Positions 25,267 to 33,570 of a stretch of 64,000 nt of DNA are shown here, in pieces (the stretch's first letter is position 1; each line of letters opens with the position of its first letter). The translations under genes and the position numbers were made by a program. The notes under the pieces were generated by a model. It was given only the letters and a program-made list of their open reading frames with translations. It was not told where the DNA came from and made no database searches. The DNA comes from Oscillospiraceae bacterium. Lineage in GTDB: Bacteria > Bacillota > Clostridia > Oscillospirales > Oscillospiraceae. Location: assembly GCA_902778665.1 (NCBI GenBank), contig CACYYN010000019.1:1-64000 (forward strand), read 5' to 3'.

Positions 25267-28086
25267 ATGCTGACCGTTCACGACATCCATAAAGAATATC
25301 GCACCGGAAACCTCGTCCAGAAAGCATTGGACGGGGTCTCCTTGTCATTCCGGGAATGTGAGTTTGTGGCCATTCTGGGCCCCAGTGGCTCGGGCAAGAC
25401 CACACTGCTGAATATCATTGGCGGGCTGGACCGTTATGACAGCGGCGAGATGACCTTTCGCGGCGTGCCCACCAGCAGCTACCGTGATCGGGACTGGGAT
25501 ACCTATCGCAACCATACCATCGGTTTTATCTTTCAGAGCTACAACCTGATCCCGCACCAGACCATTCTCTCCAACGTGGAGCTGGCCATGACGCTCTCCG
25601 GTGTAGGCCGTCAGGAGCGGAGACAGCGGGCACTGGACGCCCTGGACCGTGTTGGTCTGCTGGAACAGGCCCAGAAAAAGCCCATGCAGCTCTCCGGAGG
25701 GCAGATGCAGCGAGTTGCCATTGCCCGGGCATTGGTGAACAACCCTTCCGTTCTGCTTGCGGATGAACCCACCGGCGCACTCGACAGTGACACGGGTGAA
25801 CAGGTAATGCAGCTTCTCAAAGAGGTAGCGAAGGATCACCTTGTCATCATGGTGACCCACAATCCCGACCTGGCTGACCGCTATGCCAGCCGCATTGTTC
25901 GCCTGAGAGACGGTAAGATCACAGAGGACTCAAACCCCTATACCCCCGATTCAACAGATCTCCCCCCTGATAATGACACGCCCTGGCGTAAGAACCGGCC
26001 AAAAACCACAGAGCGTAAGCCATCCATGTCATTCCTCACGGCGCTGTCACTGTCGGTTTCCAACCTGCTGTCGAAAAAGGCCCGAACCACCCTGGTAGCT
26101 TTTGCCGCCTCTATCGGCATTGTGGGCATCGGGCTGATTCTCTCTCTTTCCAACGGTGCCAATGCCTATATCCGCCAGATGGAGCGGGACTCGCTGAGTC
26201 AGTATCCCATCGAAATTTTGAGCTCTGCCTTTTCCATGGAGGAAACCATGATGCAGTTTGCCGCCATGCAGAGTCAGGCGGCAGAACAGCCCACGGGAGA
26301 AAAAATTACGGAGCAGCAGATGATGGGCGGCATGCTCTCCTCTGCCCGGCTCAACGACCTGGCCGCTCTGAAACGCTGGCTTGACAGTGGCTACTCCGGC
26401 ATGGAGGACTTTACCCGAGGCATTGACTACCGCTACGGCATCAGCCCCCAGATCTACCAGCTGCGTGATGACGGCTACCGTCAGGTGAACCCGGATCAGA
26501 CCATGGCAGCCTTCGGCATCACCACCAGCGACGGGCTGACCGGAGCCATGTCCGGCTACGGGATGAATGAGATGTTCCGCCCCCTGCCTGCGAAGGAAGA
26601 ACTATATAGGAACGACTATGTGCTTCTGGCAGGATCCTGGCCGGAGCGGGACACAGACTGTGTTCTGGTGCTCACCGGCTCCGGTGGCATCCCCGATATG
26701 CTGCTCTACACCATGGGCCTGAAAGACTCTGACGAGTTGGACAGTAACATTGAAAACGTGGTTGCCGGCAGCGGCAGCACCATGAAGCTGCAGGCCAACC
26801 GGGTCTTTGACGCGAAGGACTTTCTCGGCATCTCCTTCCGGCTTCTCCCGGCTTACGAGACCTACACCTATGATGAGAATCTGGGTGTATGGATTGACCG
26901 TTCGGGTGACAGCAAAGCCATGCTCTCTCTGCTGCATAATGCGGAAGAGATGCGCATCACCGGTGTGGTGCAGCCTGCGGAGGGCGTCTCCTTCGGAATT
27001 CTGCAGCTTGGCATCGAGTATCCCCCCTCTCTGCTGAAACGGCTGATGCGGCAGGCGGAGGAAAGCGATATTGTAAAAGCCCAGCAGAGCACACCTGACA
27101 CGGACGTGCTCTCCGGCATCCGTTTCGGTGAGGTTCCGGAAGAGAGTGCCTTTTCTCTGAAAGATATGGTGTCCTTCCACCCGGAGATTCTGCCGGAGGC
27201 AGTGACTATTCACTGGGAGGATCTGGACACGCTGGAAACCGATGAAACCCGCCTCACTAACCGGCGCCTGGTGCGCATTTTGCGGGAGCTGTCCAGAACA
27301 GGATCCTCCGACACACTGAAGGAAATGATCTCCGCAGGCCTCCCCTTGCTGATGAACCTCATTGAAATTGATGAGGACAAGATCGGCGAGCTGATCTCCT
27401 TTGCCATGGATGAAGAGCACATGCAGGAGATGTTTGCCGCCCGCTCAGCCTCTCTTTCCGCCTCCCTCACCGGCAACCTGACCCGCTTCGGCTATGCGGA
27501 CGCTTCCGAGCCAATGCTCGTCACCATCTATCCCACCGACTTTGACAGTAAAAATGAGGTACTCCGTCTGTTGGACGCCTATAATGCTGCCGTAAAGGCC
27601 GAAGGGCATGAGGAAAAGGTGATTGAATACACCGACTATGTAGGTGCGCTTATGAGCTCCGTCACCACAATTATCGACGTGATCACCTATGTGCTCATCG
27701 CGTTTGTTGCGGTTTCACTGGTGGTGTCCTCCATCATGATCGGCATTATCACCTACATCTCCGTGCTCGAGCGTCGAAAGGAAATCGGCATTCTCCGGGC
27801 AATGGGTGCCTCCAAGCGGAATATCACGGAGGTCTTTAACGCCGAAACCTTTATCATCGGTCTGCTTGCTGGCGCCTTCGGCATTGCCCTGACACTTCTG
27901 CTGCAGATCCCCATCAACCAGATTATCCGCGCCCTTGCCGAGCAGGACGGCATCCGTGCCTTTCTGCCGCCCGGCGCCGGGATCACCCTGATCATTCTCT
28001 GCATCCTGCTCACCTTTATCGGCGGGTTCATCCCCTCCCGCAAGGCTGCGCGTCAGGATCCGGTTGCCGCCCTACGCAGTGAATAG
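25267..28086 (+). CDS. MacB/FtsX-type ABC transporter, fused ATPase and permease
   Basis: 939 residues from the ATG at 25267 (MLTVHDIHKEYRTGN); the frame is open further upstream but would overlap the previous gene. ATPase domain (1-225): Walker A GPSGSGKTT, signature [15 protein letters not shown], Walker B VLLADEPTGALD, His switch THNPD. Permease part: a helix at about 275-295, a large extracytoplasmic domain (about 300-790), and three C-terminal helices with the FtsX motif ERRKEIGILRAMGAS. Such mechanotransmission ABC systems move or release peptides or lipoproteins. No C39 peptidase domain is present. The next gene encodes a small protein with a double-glycine-like leader, a possible cargo. 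Confidence 0.87.
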   Translation: MLTVHDIHKEYRTGNLVQKALDGVSLSFRECEFVAILGPSGSGKTTLLNIIGGLDRYDSGEMTFRGVPTSSYRDRDWDTYRNHTIGFIFQSYNLIPHQTILSNVELAMTLSGVGRQERRQRALDALDRVGLLEQAQKKPMQLSGGQMQRVAIARALVNNPSVLLADEPTGALDSDTGEQVMQLLKEVAKDHLVIMVTHNPDLADRYASRIVRLRDGKITEDSNPYTPDSTDLPPDNDTPWRKNRPKTTERKPSMSFLTALSLSVSNLLSKKARTTLVAFAASIGIVGIGLILSLSNGANAYIRQMERDSLSQYPIEILSSAFSMEETMMQFAAMQSQAAEQPTGEKITEQQMMGGMLSSARLNDLAALKRWLDSGYSGMEDFTRGIDYRYGISPQIYQLRDDGYRQVNPDQTMAAFGITTSDGLTGAMSGYGMNEMFRPLPAKEELYRNDYVLLAGSWPERDTDCVLVLTGSGGIPDMLLYTMGLKDSDELDSNIENVVAGSGSTMKLQANRVFDAKDFLGISFRLLPAYETYTYDENLGVWIDRSGDSKAMLSLLHNAEEMRITGVVQPAEGVSFGILQLGIEYPPSLLKRLMRQAEESDIVKAQQSTPDTDVLSGIRFGEVPEESAFSLKDMVSFHPEILPEAVTIHWEDLDTLETDETRLTNRRLVRILRELSRTGSSDTLKEMISAGLPLLMNLIEIDEDKIGELISFAMDEEHMQEMFAARSASLSASLTGNLTRFGYADASEPMLVTIYPTDFDSKNEVLRLLDAYNAAVKAEGHEEKVIEYTDYVGALMSSVTTIIDVITYVLIAFVAVSLVVSSIMIGIITYISVLERRKEIGILRAMGASKRNITEVFNAETFIIGLLAGAFGIALTLLLQIPINQIIRALAEQDGIRAFLPPGAGITLIILCILLTFIGGFIPSRKAARQDPVAALRSE

Positions 28087-28139
28087 AATCTTTGTGACTG
28101 TACTGTGACAAACCTTTTTGTATACTAATCATACAGGAA

Positions 28140-28170
28140 GGGGTGACAGCACTCGAATTCTCACGCGCAA
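28140..28170 (-). repeat. Partial copy of the dispersed hairpin repeat
   Basis: On the minus strand the 12-base repeat start TTGCGCGTGAGA is perfect, followed after a shortened middle by GTGCTGTCACCCC in place of CCTGTCACGCGC. It lies in the leader of the SH3 gene. It is a weak, shortened match and could be chance. Confidence 0.3.
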
Positions 28171-28219
28171 CATGCGTTGCACAAACCACAAAAGAATAAA
28201 ACAACAGGAGGAATACAAC

Positions 28220-28510
28220 ATGTCTGAAATGATCAATGCAACCAACGAAGAACTGGAAAATGCCGCCGGCGGCGCAGCTTTTCCCGGGAACTGGAAGACC
28301 GTTGCAGGCCTTCAGAAGGGCTATCTGGCCATCCGCACCGCCCCCACTTATGACTACGGCAATGAGATGAGAGGCTATGAGCTCTACAACGGTGACGCTG
28401 TGCAGGTCCTTGACACCCCTGTCATGGGCAGCGACGGCAAAGTCTATGTGAGAGTCTACTCCCCCAAATCCGGTGTCACCGGATATGTCAACGCAAATTT
28501 TTTGCGCTGA
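28220..28510 (+). CDS. Small SH3b protein with double-glycine-type leader
   Basis: 96 residues from the ATG at 28220, 7 nt behind AGGAGG. Residues 1-18 (MSEMINATNEELENAAGG) resemble the leaders of peptides cut by C39 peptidase/ABC exporters: GG at -2/-1, Leu at -7, Glu at -8; the -4 and -12 positions are Ala and thus weak. There is no Sec signal. The rest is a bacterial SH3 domain (LAIRTAPTYDYGNEMRGYEL through GVTGYVNANFLR). SH3b domains bind wall peptides. It follows a large ABC transporter gene and ends at a strong hairpin. Export by the double-glycine route is inference. Confidence 0.72.
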   Translation: MSEMINATNEELENAAGGAAFPGNWKTVAGLQKGYLAIRTAPTYDYGNEMRGYELYNGDAVQVLDTPVMGSDGKVYVRVYSPKSGVTGYVNANFLR

Positions 28511-28521
28511 AAAATATTAAA

Positions 28522-28553
28522 AACAGCCCCGCTCTGCACAGAGCGGGGCTGTT
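28522..28553 (+). terminator. Perfect 15-bp hairpin behind the SH3 gene
   Basis: AACAGCCCCGCTCTG and CAGAGCGGGGCTGTT flank CA. Only two T residues follow, so termination may be partial or the hairpin may protect the 3' end. Confidence 0.65.
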
Positions 28554-28629
28554 CCCACCGTTCCGAAATCGGAACCGTCATAATAGTTGACACCACGCTC
28601 TTTTTTAAACCGAAAAGGAGGTTCAGTCT

Positions 28630-29367
28630 GTGACAATTGACCCGAAAAAGATCCGCCTCATCGCCTTTGATCTGGACGGAACCCTCACCCAGCACAAAAC
28701 TCCTCTGGATGCGCAAAACCGGGCGGTGCTCGATGCCCTGAGCAAAAATTACCGCCTGCTGATGGTGGGTGCCGGACAGAGCAGCCGCATCTTCCACCAG
28801 ATGAACGAATATCCCATTGATATCATCGGCAATTACGGCATGCAGTTCTGCCGCTACAGCAAAGATTCCGGCAGCCTGAAAATGGTCCATGACGAGGTCA
28901 TCCCCTGCGACAGGAAGAGTGTTACCGAGCGTATTGACGCCCTGCGGCAAAAACACGGCTTCACTGATTATGCCGGGAAGAGTGTGGAGTTTCATGCCTC
29001 GGGCTGCGTCACCTATCCGCTGCTGGGCACAGACGCCGCCCTCGCGGACAAGCTGGCCTTTGACCCGGACCGTTCCCGGCGCCGCGCCATCTATGAGGAT
29101 GTGAAAGCCGCCTTCCCCGATTTCACCGTATTCATCGGAGGCAGCTCCTCCTTTGACTTCGCCCCCTATCCCTTCAACAAATACTATTCCCTCGTCCGTT
29201 ACTGCAAAGCATTCCATCTCGACCACAGTGAAGTGCTCTATTGCGGCGATGATTACGGCCCCGGCGGGAATGATGAAGCGGTCTACCGCTCCGACATTCC
29301 TTTTCTCTGCGTGGACGATTACAGGAATTTAGCAATTTTGCTCAAGGAATTTATCCCTCACGATTGA
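28630..29367 (+). CDS. HAD-superfamily (class IIB) hydrolase, phosphomannomutase-like
   Basis: 245 residues, starting at a GTG 8 nt behind AAAGGAGG. Motif I is FDLDGTLT; motif II lies in MVGAGQS; the cap domain follows; the C-terminal motif is YCGDDYGPGGNDEAV. The arrangement and the GNYGMQFC segment resemble eukaryotic-type phosphomannomutases and Cof-type sugar phosphatases. The reaction is probably on a sugar phosphate; mutase versus phosphatase cannot be told from sequence. The promoter for the next operon overlaps its stop codon. Confidence 0.75.
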   Translation: MTIDPKKIRLIAFDLDGTLTQHKTPLDAQNRAVLDALSKNYRLLMVGAGQSSRIFHQMNEYPIDIIGNYGMQFCRYSKDSGSLKMVHDEVIPCDRKSVTERIDALRQKHGFTDYAGKSVEFHASGCVTYPLLGTDAALADKLAFDPDRSRRRAIYEDVKAAFPDFTVFIGGSSSFDFAPYPFNKYYSLVRYCKAFHLDHSEVLYCGDDYGPGGNDEAVYRSDIPFLCVDDYRNLAILLKEFIPHD

Positions 29368-29392
29368 CGTTCATCTGATTTTGGGGTAAAAT
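29364..29392 (+). promoter_or_regulatory. Sigma-A promoter of the iron-type ABC operon
   Basis: TTGACG (29364-29369), 17-bp spacer, TAAAAT (29387-29392). The -35 overlaps the stop codon of the HAD gene. Confidence 0.7.
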
Positions 29393-29441
29393 ATCTACAT
29401 TGCTGAAACATAAACAGTATTACCAAAAGGAGTGAATGCGG

Positions 29442-30554
29442 ATGAGTGTAGATATTAGAATCAGCCACGCGCTGAAAAAATACGGTGACAACGTCATTAT
29501 CCCGGACCTGAGTGTTGATATCCGGCCAGGCGAGTTCTTCACCCTTCTCGGCCCCAGCGGTTGTGGAAAGACCACACTGCTTCGTATGATCGCCGGCTTC
29601 AACAGCATCGAGGGCGGTGACTTTTACTTTGGGGACAAGCGCATCAACGATCTCGATCCCTCCAAGCGCAACATCGGCATGGTGTTTCAGAACTACGCTA
29701 TCTTCCCCCACTATACGGTGCGGAAGAATGTGGAATTCGGCCTGAAAAACCGGCACCTGCCCAAGGACGAGATTAAAATGAGCACCGACAAGTTCCTCAA
29801 GCTCATGCAGATCGACGCCCTGGCGGACCGCCTGCCTGATCGTCTCTCCGGCGGACAGCAACAGCGCGTTGCCCTGGCGAGAGCTTTGTGCATCAGCCCG
29901 GATGTGCTTTTAATGGACGAACCTCTCTCCAACCTGGACGCCAAGCTGCGTGTGGAGATGCGCACCGTCATCAAAAACATCCAGCACGATGTGGGCATCA
30001 CATGCGTCTACGTCACCCACGATCAGGAGGAGGCAATGGCTGTCTCCGACCGGATTGCGGTTATGAATGCGGGTGTCATCCAGCACATCGGCAACCCCAA
30101 GAGCATCTACCAGCGGCCGGCCAACGTGTTTGTGGCCACCTTCATTGGCAGAACCAACATGCTCAAGGGCGCACTGAAGCTGGAGAACGGAAAGACCATC
30201 CTCTGCATTGACGATTACCGTGCGGAGATGAATACCGTTGCCCCGGAATATCTGCACGACCAGGAGGTGCAGATCAGTGTCCGGCCGGAGGAACTTCTCT
30301 TAAACCGTGACCACTCCTCCTACGGTATGAAAGGCACCGTGCAGGATGCGGTCTTCCTCGGGCTCAACACCCACTACTTCGTGAAGCTTGATTCCGGCGA
30401 GGATGTGGAAATCATTCAGGAATCCTCCATTGAGGAAACGCTGGGCAAGGGCGCAAGGATTTCCCTCACGGTCAACACCGACAAGGTGAATCTCTTCCTC
30501 GCTGACGGCTCGAAGAATATCCTCACAGGGGTCCGCAACGACCTGGAATCTTGA
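29442..30554 (+). CDS. ABC importer ATP-binding subunit (ferric iron/FbpC-type)
   Basis: 370 residues from the ATG at 29442, 9 nt behind AAAAGGAG. ATPase domain: Walker [10 protein letters not shown], signature [15 protein letters not shown], Walker B VLLMDEPLSNLD, His switch THDQEE; a C-terminal TOBE domain (about 240-365) is typical of the CUT1/FbpC/PotA group. Adjacent permease and binding-protein genes show it powers an importer. Iron(III) is the best guess from the subunit types; 2-aminoethylphosphonate or sugar phosphate cannot be excluded. Confidence 0.88.
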   Translation: MSVDIRISHALKKYGDNVIIPDLSVDIRPGEFFTLLGPSGCGKTTLLRMIAGFNSIEGGDFYFGDKRINDLDPSKRNIGMVFQNYAIFPHYTVRKNVEFGLKNRHLPKDEIKMSTDKFLKLMQIDALADRLPDRLSGGQQQRVALARALCISPDVLLMDEPLSNLDAKLRVEMRTVIKNIQHDVGITCVYVTHDQEEAMAVSDRIAVMNAGVIQHIGNPKSIYQRPANVFVATFIGRTNMLKGALKLENGKTILCIDDYRAEMNTVAPEYLHDQEVQISVRPEELLLNRDHSSYGMKGTVQDAVFLGLNTHYFVKLDSGEDVEIIQESSIEETLGKGARISLTVNTDKVNLFLADGSKNILTGVRNDLES

Positions 30555-30564
30555 GGGCGCGGCC

Positions 30565-32220
30565 ATGAACAATAAGAGGAAATTTGAAGTCTGGACGGTT
30601 CTGTCCATTGTGTTCTTCCTTCTCTTTCTGCTGATTCTGGTCTACCCCATGTTCGGCATTCTCAAACAGTCCCTCTATGACAAGGAGGGTGCGCTGACGG
30701 TTGCCAACTTTACCAAATTCTTTTCCAAGAAGTATTATACCAACACCATTCTCAACAGCTTCAAGGTAACCATCACAGTCACGATTGTGTCGCTGCTGAT
30801 CGGTATCCCTCTCTCCTACTTCTACAGCTTCTACCGGCTGAAGGGTGCAAAAATCATCTTTGTCGTCAGCATCCTCTGCTGCATGTCAGCCCCGTTTCTC
30901 GGCGCTCTGTCCTGGATTATGCTGCTGGGCAGAAACGGCATTGTGACGAAGTTCTTCCTCAATGTGTTCCACATCAAGCTGGGCAGTATCTACGGCTTTC
31001 GCGGAATTCTACTGGTGCAGGCACTGAAGTATTTCCCCCTGGTCTTTATCTATATGAACGGCGCCTTCCGCAATATCGACAACACCCTCATTGAGGCCTC
31101 GGCCAACATGGGCTGCACCGGTGTAAAGCGGTTTTTCAAAATTATTCTCCAGCTCTCCATGCCAACGGTGCTGGCCGCCTCCCTCATGGTGTTCATGCAG
31201 GCCTTTGCCGACTTCGGCACCCCCATGATCATCGGGGAGGGTTACCGAACCTTCCCGGTGGAGATCTACTCCCAGTATCTGGGCGAAAACGGAAGAGACT
31301 ATGGTTTCGCAGCTGCCATCTCCGTCATCGCCATTCTCATCACGGCGGTGGTGTTCTTTGTGCAGCAGTGGGCCACGGGCAAGTTCCGCTTCTCCATCAA
31401 TGCCCTGCACCCTGTGGAGAAGAAGGAACCCAAGGGCATTCAGGGCTTTCTCATGCATCTCTACGCCTATCTGCTGATTATCATCGGGTTTGCCCCAAAC
31501 CTCTATATCGTCTACCTGTCCTTTGTCAACAGTGACGGTGCAGTTTTCAAAACCGGCTTTTCCGTTAACAACTACCGGCTGGCTGCCAAAAAGCTGCTGG
31601 TGCGCTCCATCAACAACACTCTCACTCTGGGCATCGGCGCGCTGGTCATCATCATTGTCTTTGCCGTGATTGTGGCCTATCTCGTGGTGCGGCGCTCCAG
31701 CCCCATCAATCACGCCATTGACACCATGGCGATGCTGCCCTACATCATGCCTGGCGCTGTCGTCGGTATCGCGCTGGTGATGGCTTTTGGCTCCAAGCCC
31801 TTCGCTCTCACCGGCACCATGACCATCATGATCCTCAACCTGGTGGTGCGGCGTATGCCCTATACCATCCGCTCGGCCTCTGCCACGTTGATGCAGATCT
31901 CACCGAGCATTGAAGAGGCAGCCATCAGCCTGGGCGCCTCCAAGCTGAAAACCTTCTTTAAAATCACGGTGCCAATGATGTCCAGCGGCATTGTCTCCGG
32001 CGCCATCCTCAGCTGGGTTGCCATTGTGACAGAACTCTCCGGCTCCATCATTCTCTACAACAACAAGACCATCACCCTCACCATGAGCACCTATGTGCAA
32101 ATCAACCGCGGCAACTACGGCACGGCCTGCGCCTTCGCCGCCATTCTGACAGTGGTCACCATTCTTTCCCTGCTGGTCTACATCAAGGTCAGCGGCAATG
32201 AGGATGACATCCGGCTCTGA
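30565..32220 (+). CDS. ABC importer permease, two fused FbpB-type modules
   Basis: 551 residues and about 12 membrane helices. Two permease modules are fused, each with an EAA loop: NTLIEASANMGCTGVKRFFKIILQ in the first (about 175-200) and SPSIEEAAISLGASKLKTFFKI in the second. This double module is typical of ferric-iron and phosphonate importers (FbpB, AfuB, PhnU-like). It starts 10 nt after the ATPase gene. Written as one chain it supplies both halves of the channel. Confidence 0.88.
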   Translation: MNNKRKFEVWTVLSIVFFLLFLLILVYPMFGILKQSLYDKEGALTVANFTKFFSKKYYTNTILNSFKVTITVTIVSLLIGIPLSYFYSFYRLKGAKIIFVVSILCCMSAPFLGALSWIMLLGRNGIVTKFFLNVFHIKLGSIYGFRGILLVQALKYFPLVFIYMNGAFRNIDNTLIEASANMGCTGVKRFFKIILQLSMPTVLAASLMVFMQAFADFGTPMIIGEGYRTFPVEIYSQYLGENGRDYGFAAAISVIAILITAVVFFVQQWATGKFRFSINALHPVEKKEPKGIQGFLMHLYAYLLIIIGFAPNLYIVYLSFVNSDGAVFKTGFSVNNYRLAAKKLLVRSINNTLTLGIGALVIIIVFAVIVAYLVVRRSSPINHAIDTMAMLPYIMPGAVVGIALVMAFGSKPFALTGTMTIMILNLVVRRMPYTIRSASATLMQISPSIEEAAISLGASKLKTFFKITVPMMSSGIVSGAILSWVAIVTELSGSIILYNNKTITLTMSTYVQINRGNYGTACAFAAILTVVTILSLLVYIKVSGNEDDIRL

Positions 32221-32302
32221 CACCTGAATCCCCCTTTCAGTCCTGACAGCGTTCTTCATGCGCTTGGGAATAAAAAAATCTATGTAAGAAGGAGAAAAAA
32301 TC

Positions 32303-33331
32303 ATGAAGAAAATCATCGCGCTCGTGCTGGCACTTTGCATGGTGTTTGCCATTGCAGCCGTTGCCCATGCGGAAGAAGACATCGGCGATACCCTTGTCCT
32401 CTACTCCACCATGACGGAAAAAGATCTGGAAGCCCTGATTGACGGCTTTGCTGAGGTCTATCCCGACTGCGAGATTGAGGTTGTCTCCGGCACCATCGGC
32501 GAGACCACTTCCCGTATTGCTGCCGAAGCCGACAACCCGCAGGGCGACGTGACCTGGGGCGGCCTGGCTGACTCCGACGGCATGCAGTATGCCGACCTGT
32601 TTGAAGAGTGGGTTTCCGAGGAATCTGCCAACGCCATTGAAGGCTACTCCACCCCCAACGGCATCTACTCCATGGACCACCTCTCCACCATCGTCTTCGC
32701 CGTCAACACCGAACTTGAGAAGGAGCTGGGCCTTGATATCCGCTCCTACGCTGACCTGCTCGACCCGAAACTCGAAGGCAAAATCATCTTCTCCAACCCC
32801 AACAGCTCCTCTGCCGCCTGGAACAACCTCTGCAACATCATGTCCGTTTTCGGCACTGACAGCGAGGAAGCCTGGGACTACATTGGCAAGCTGATGAAGA
32901 ACCTCGTCATCTCCGACTCCTCCTCCAACTGCTTCAAGCTGGTGGAGCAGGGCGAGTATGTGGTGGGCCTGACCTATGAAGACGGCGCCATCAAGCTCAT
33001 TCAGCAGGGTGCCGGCGACCACTTCGATATGCGCTATCCCGCTGACGGCGCTTCCGCTTCCGCATTCGGCATGGCAGTCATCAAGAACTGCAAACACCCC
33101 GCAGCTGCAAAGGCTCTAGTCAACTGGGTCTGCTCCGCAGAGGGCTGCTCCTACATCGCCCAGTATCTCAAGACCCTGCGTATGACCAACAAGGACACCG
33201 TTTACGGCGAGAGCCTCCTGCCCGCTACTGAGGATATCAAGTGGGTCCACCGCGATGTGCCTTACCTCACCGAGCACAAGGCAGAGATTCTCGAGCATTG
33301 GAATGACCTGCTCCTGGAGGTTCAGGGCTGA
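32303..33331 (+). CDS. ABC importer substrate-binding protein (Fe(III)/AfuA-type)
   Basis: 342 residues preceded by AAGGAG. A signal peptide (1-23, ending AHA) leads to an extracellular solute-binding domain of the AfuA/FutA class 2 type (starting TLVLYSTMTEKDLEAL). There is no lipobox Cys at the cleavage site, unlike PotD at 46601, which is odd for a cell without an outer membrane; the protein may bind its permease in another way or be partly released. It is third in the importer operon, ending at the terminator at 33368. Confidence 0.85.
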   Translation: MKKIIALVLALCMVFAIAAVAHAEEDIGDTLVLYSTMTEKDLEALIDGFAEVYPDCEIEVVSGTIGETTSRIAAEADNPQGDVTWGGLADSDGMQYADLFEEWVSEESANAIEGYSTPNGIYSMDHLSTIVFAVNTELEKELGLDIRSYADLLDPKLEGKIIFSNPNSSSAAWNNLCNIMSVFGTDSEEAWDYIGKLMKNLVISDSSSNCFKLVEQGEYVVGLTYEDGAIKLIQQGAGDHFDMRYPADGASASAFGMAVIKNCKHPAAAKALVNWVCSAEGCSYIAQYLKTLRMTNKDTVYGESLLPATEDIKWVHRDVPYLTEHKAEILEHWNDLLLEVQG

Positions 33332-33367
33332 TCATCCTCTCTGCACATCACTGCATAATCAATTTTT

Positions 33368-33397
33368 GCTCCCGGTACAAAGCCGGGAGCTTTTTTT
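33368..33397 (+). terminator. Intrinsic terminator of the iron-type ABC operon
   Basis: GCTCCCGG and CCGGGAGC around TACAAAG, followed by seven T. Confidence 0.92.
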
Positions 33398-33406
33398 ACA
33401 AAATCG

Positions 33407-33436
33407 TTGCAAAGATTCACGGCTGGAGTGTATAAT
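33407..33436 (+). promoter_or_regulatory. Sigma-A promoter of the SGNH hydrolase gene
   Basis: TTGCAA (33407-33412), 18-bp spacer, consensus TATAAT (33431-33436), giving a leader of about 130 nt. Confidence 0.7.
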
Positions 33437-33570
33437 GTATCGTACGAGCTATTCCATTTCCTCCCGTTACTAACACGGGACAGAGCACAGCAATCGTGGT
33501 ACAGAGTCCTCTCCCGCGTAAATTGCTGTGCACCCGGAGCGACCTGAAAAAACATTCTGGAGGTACCAAT

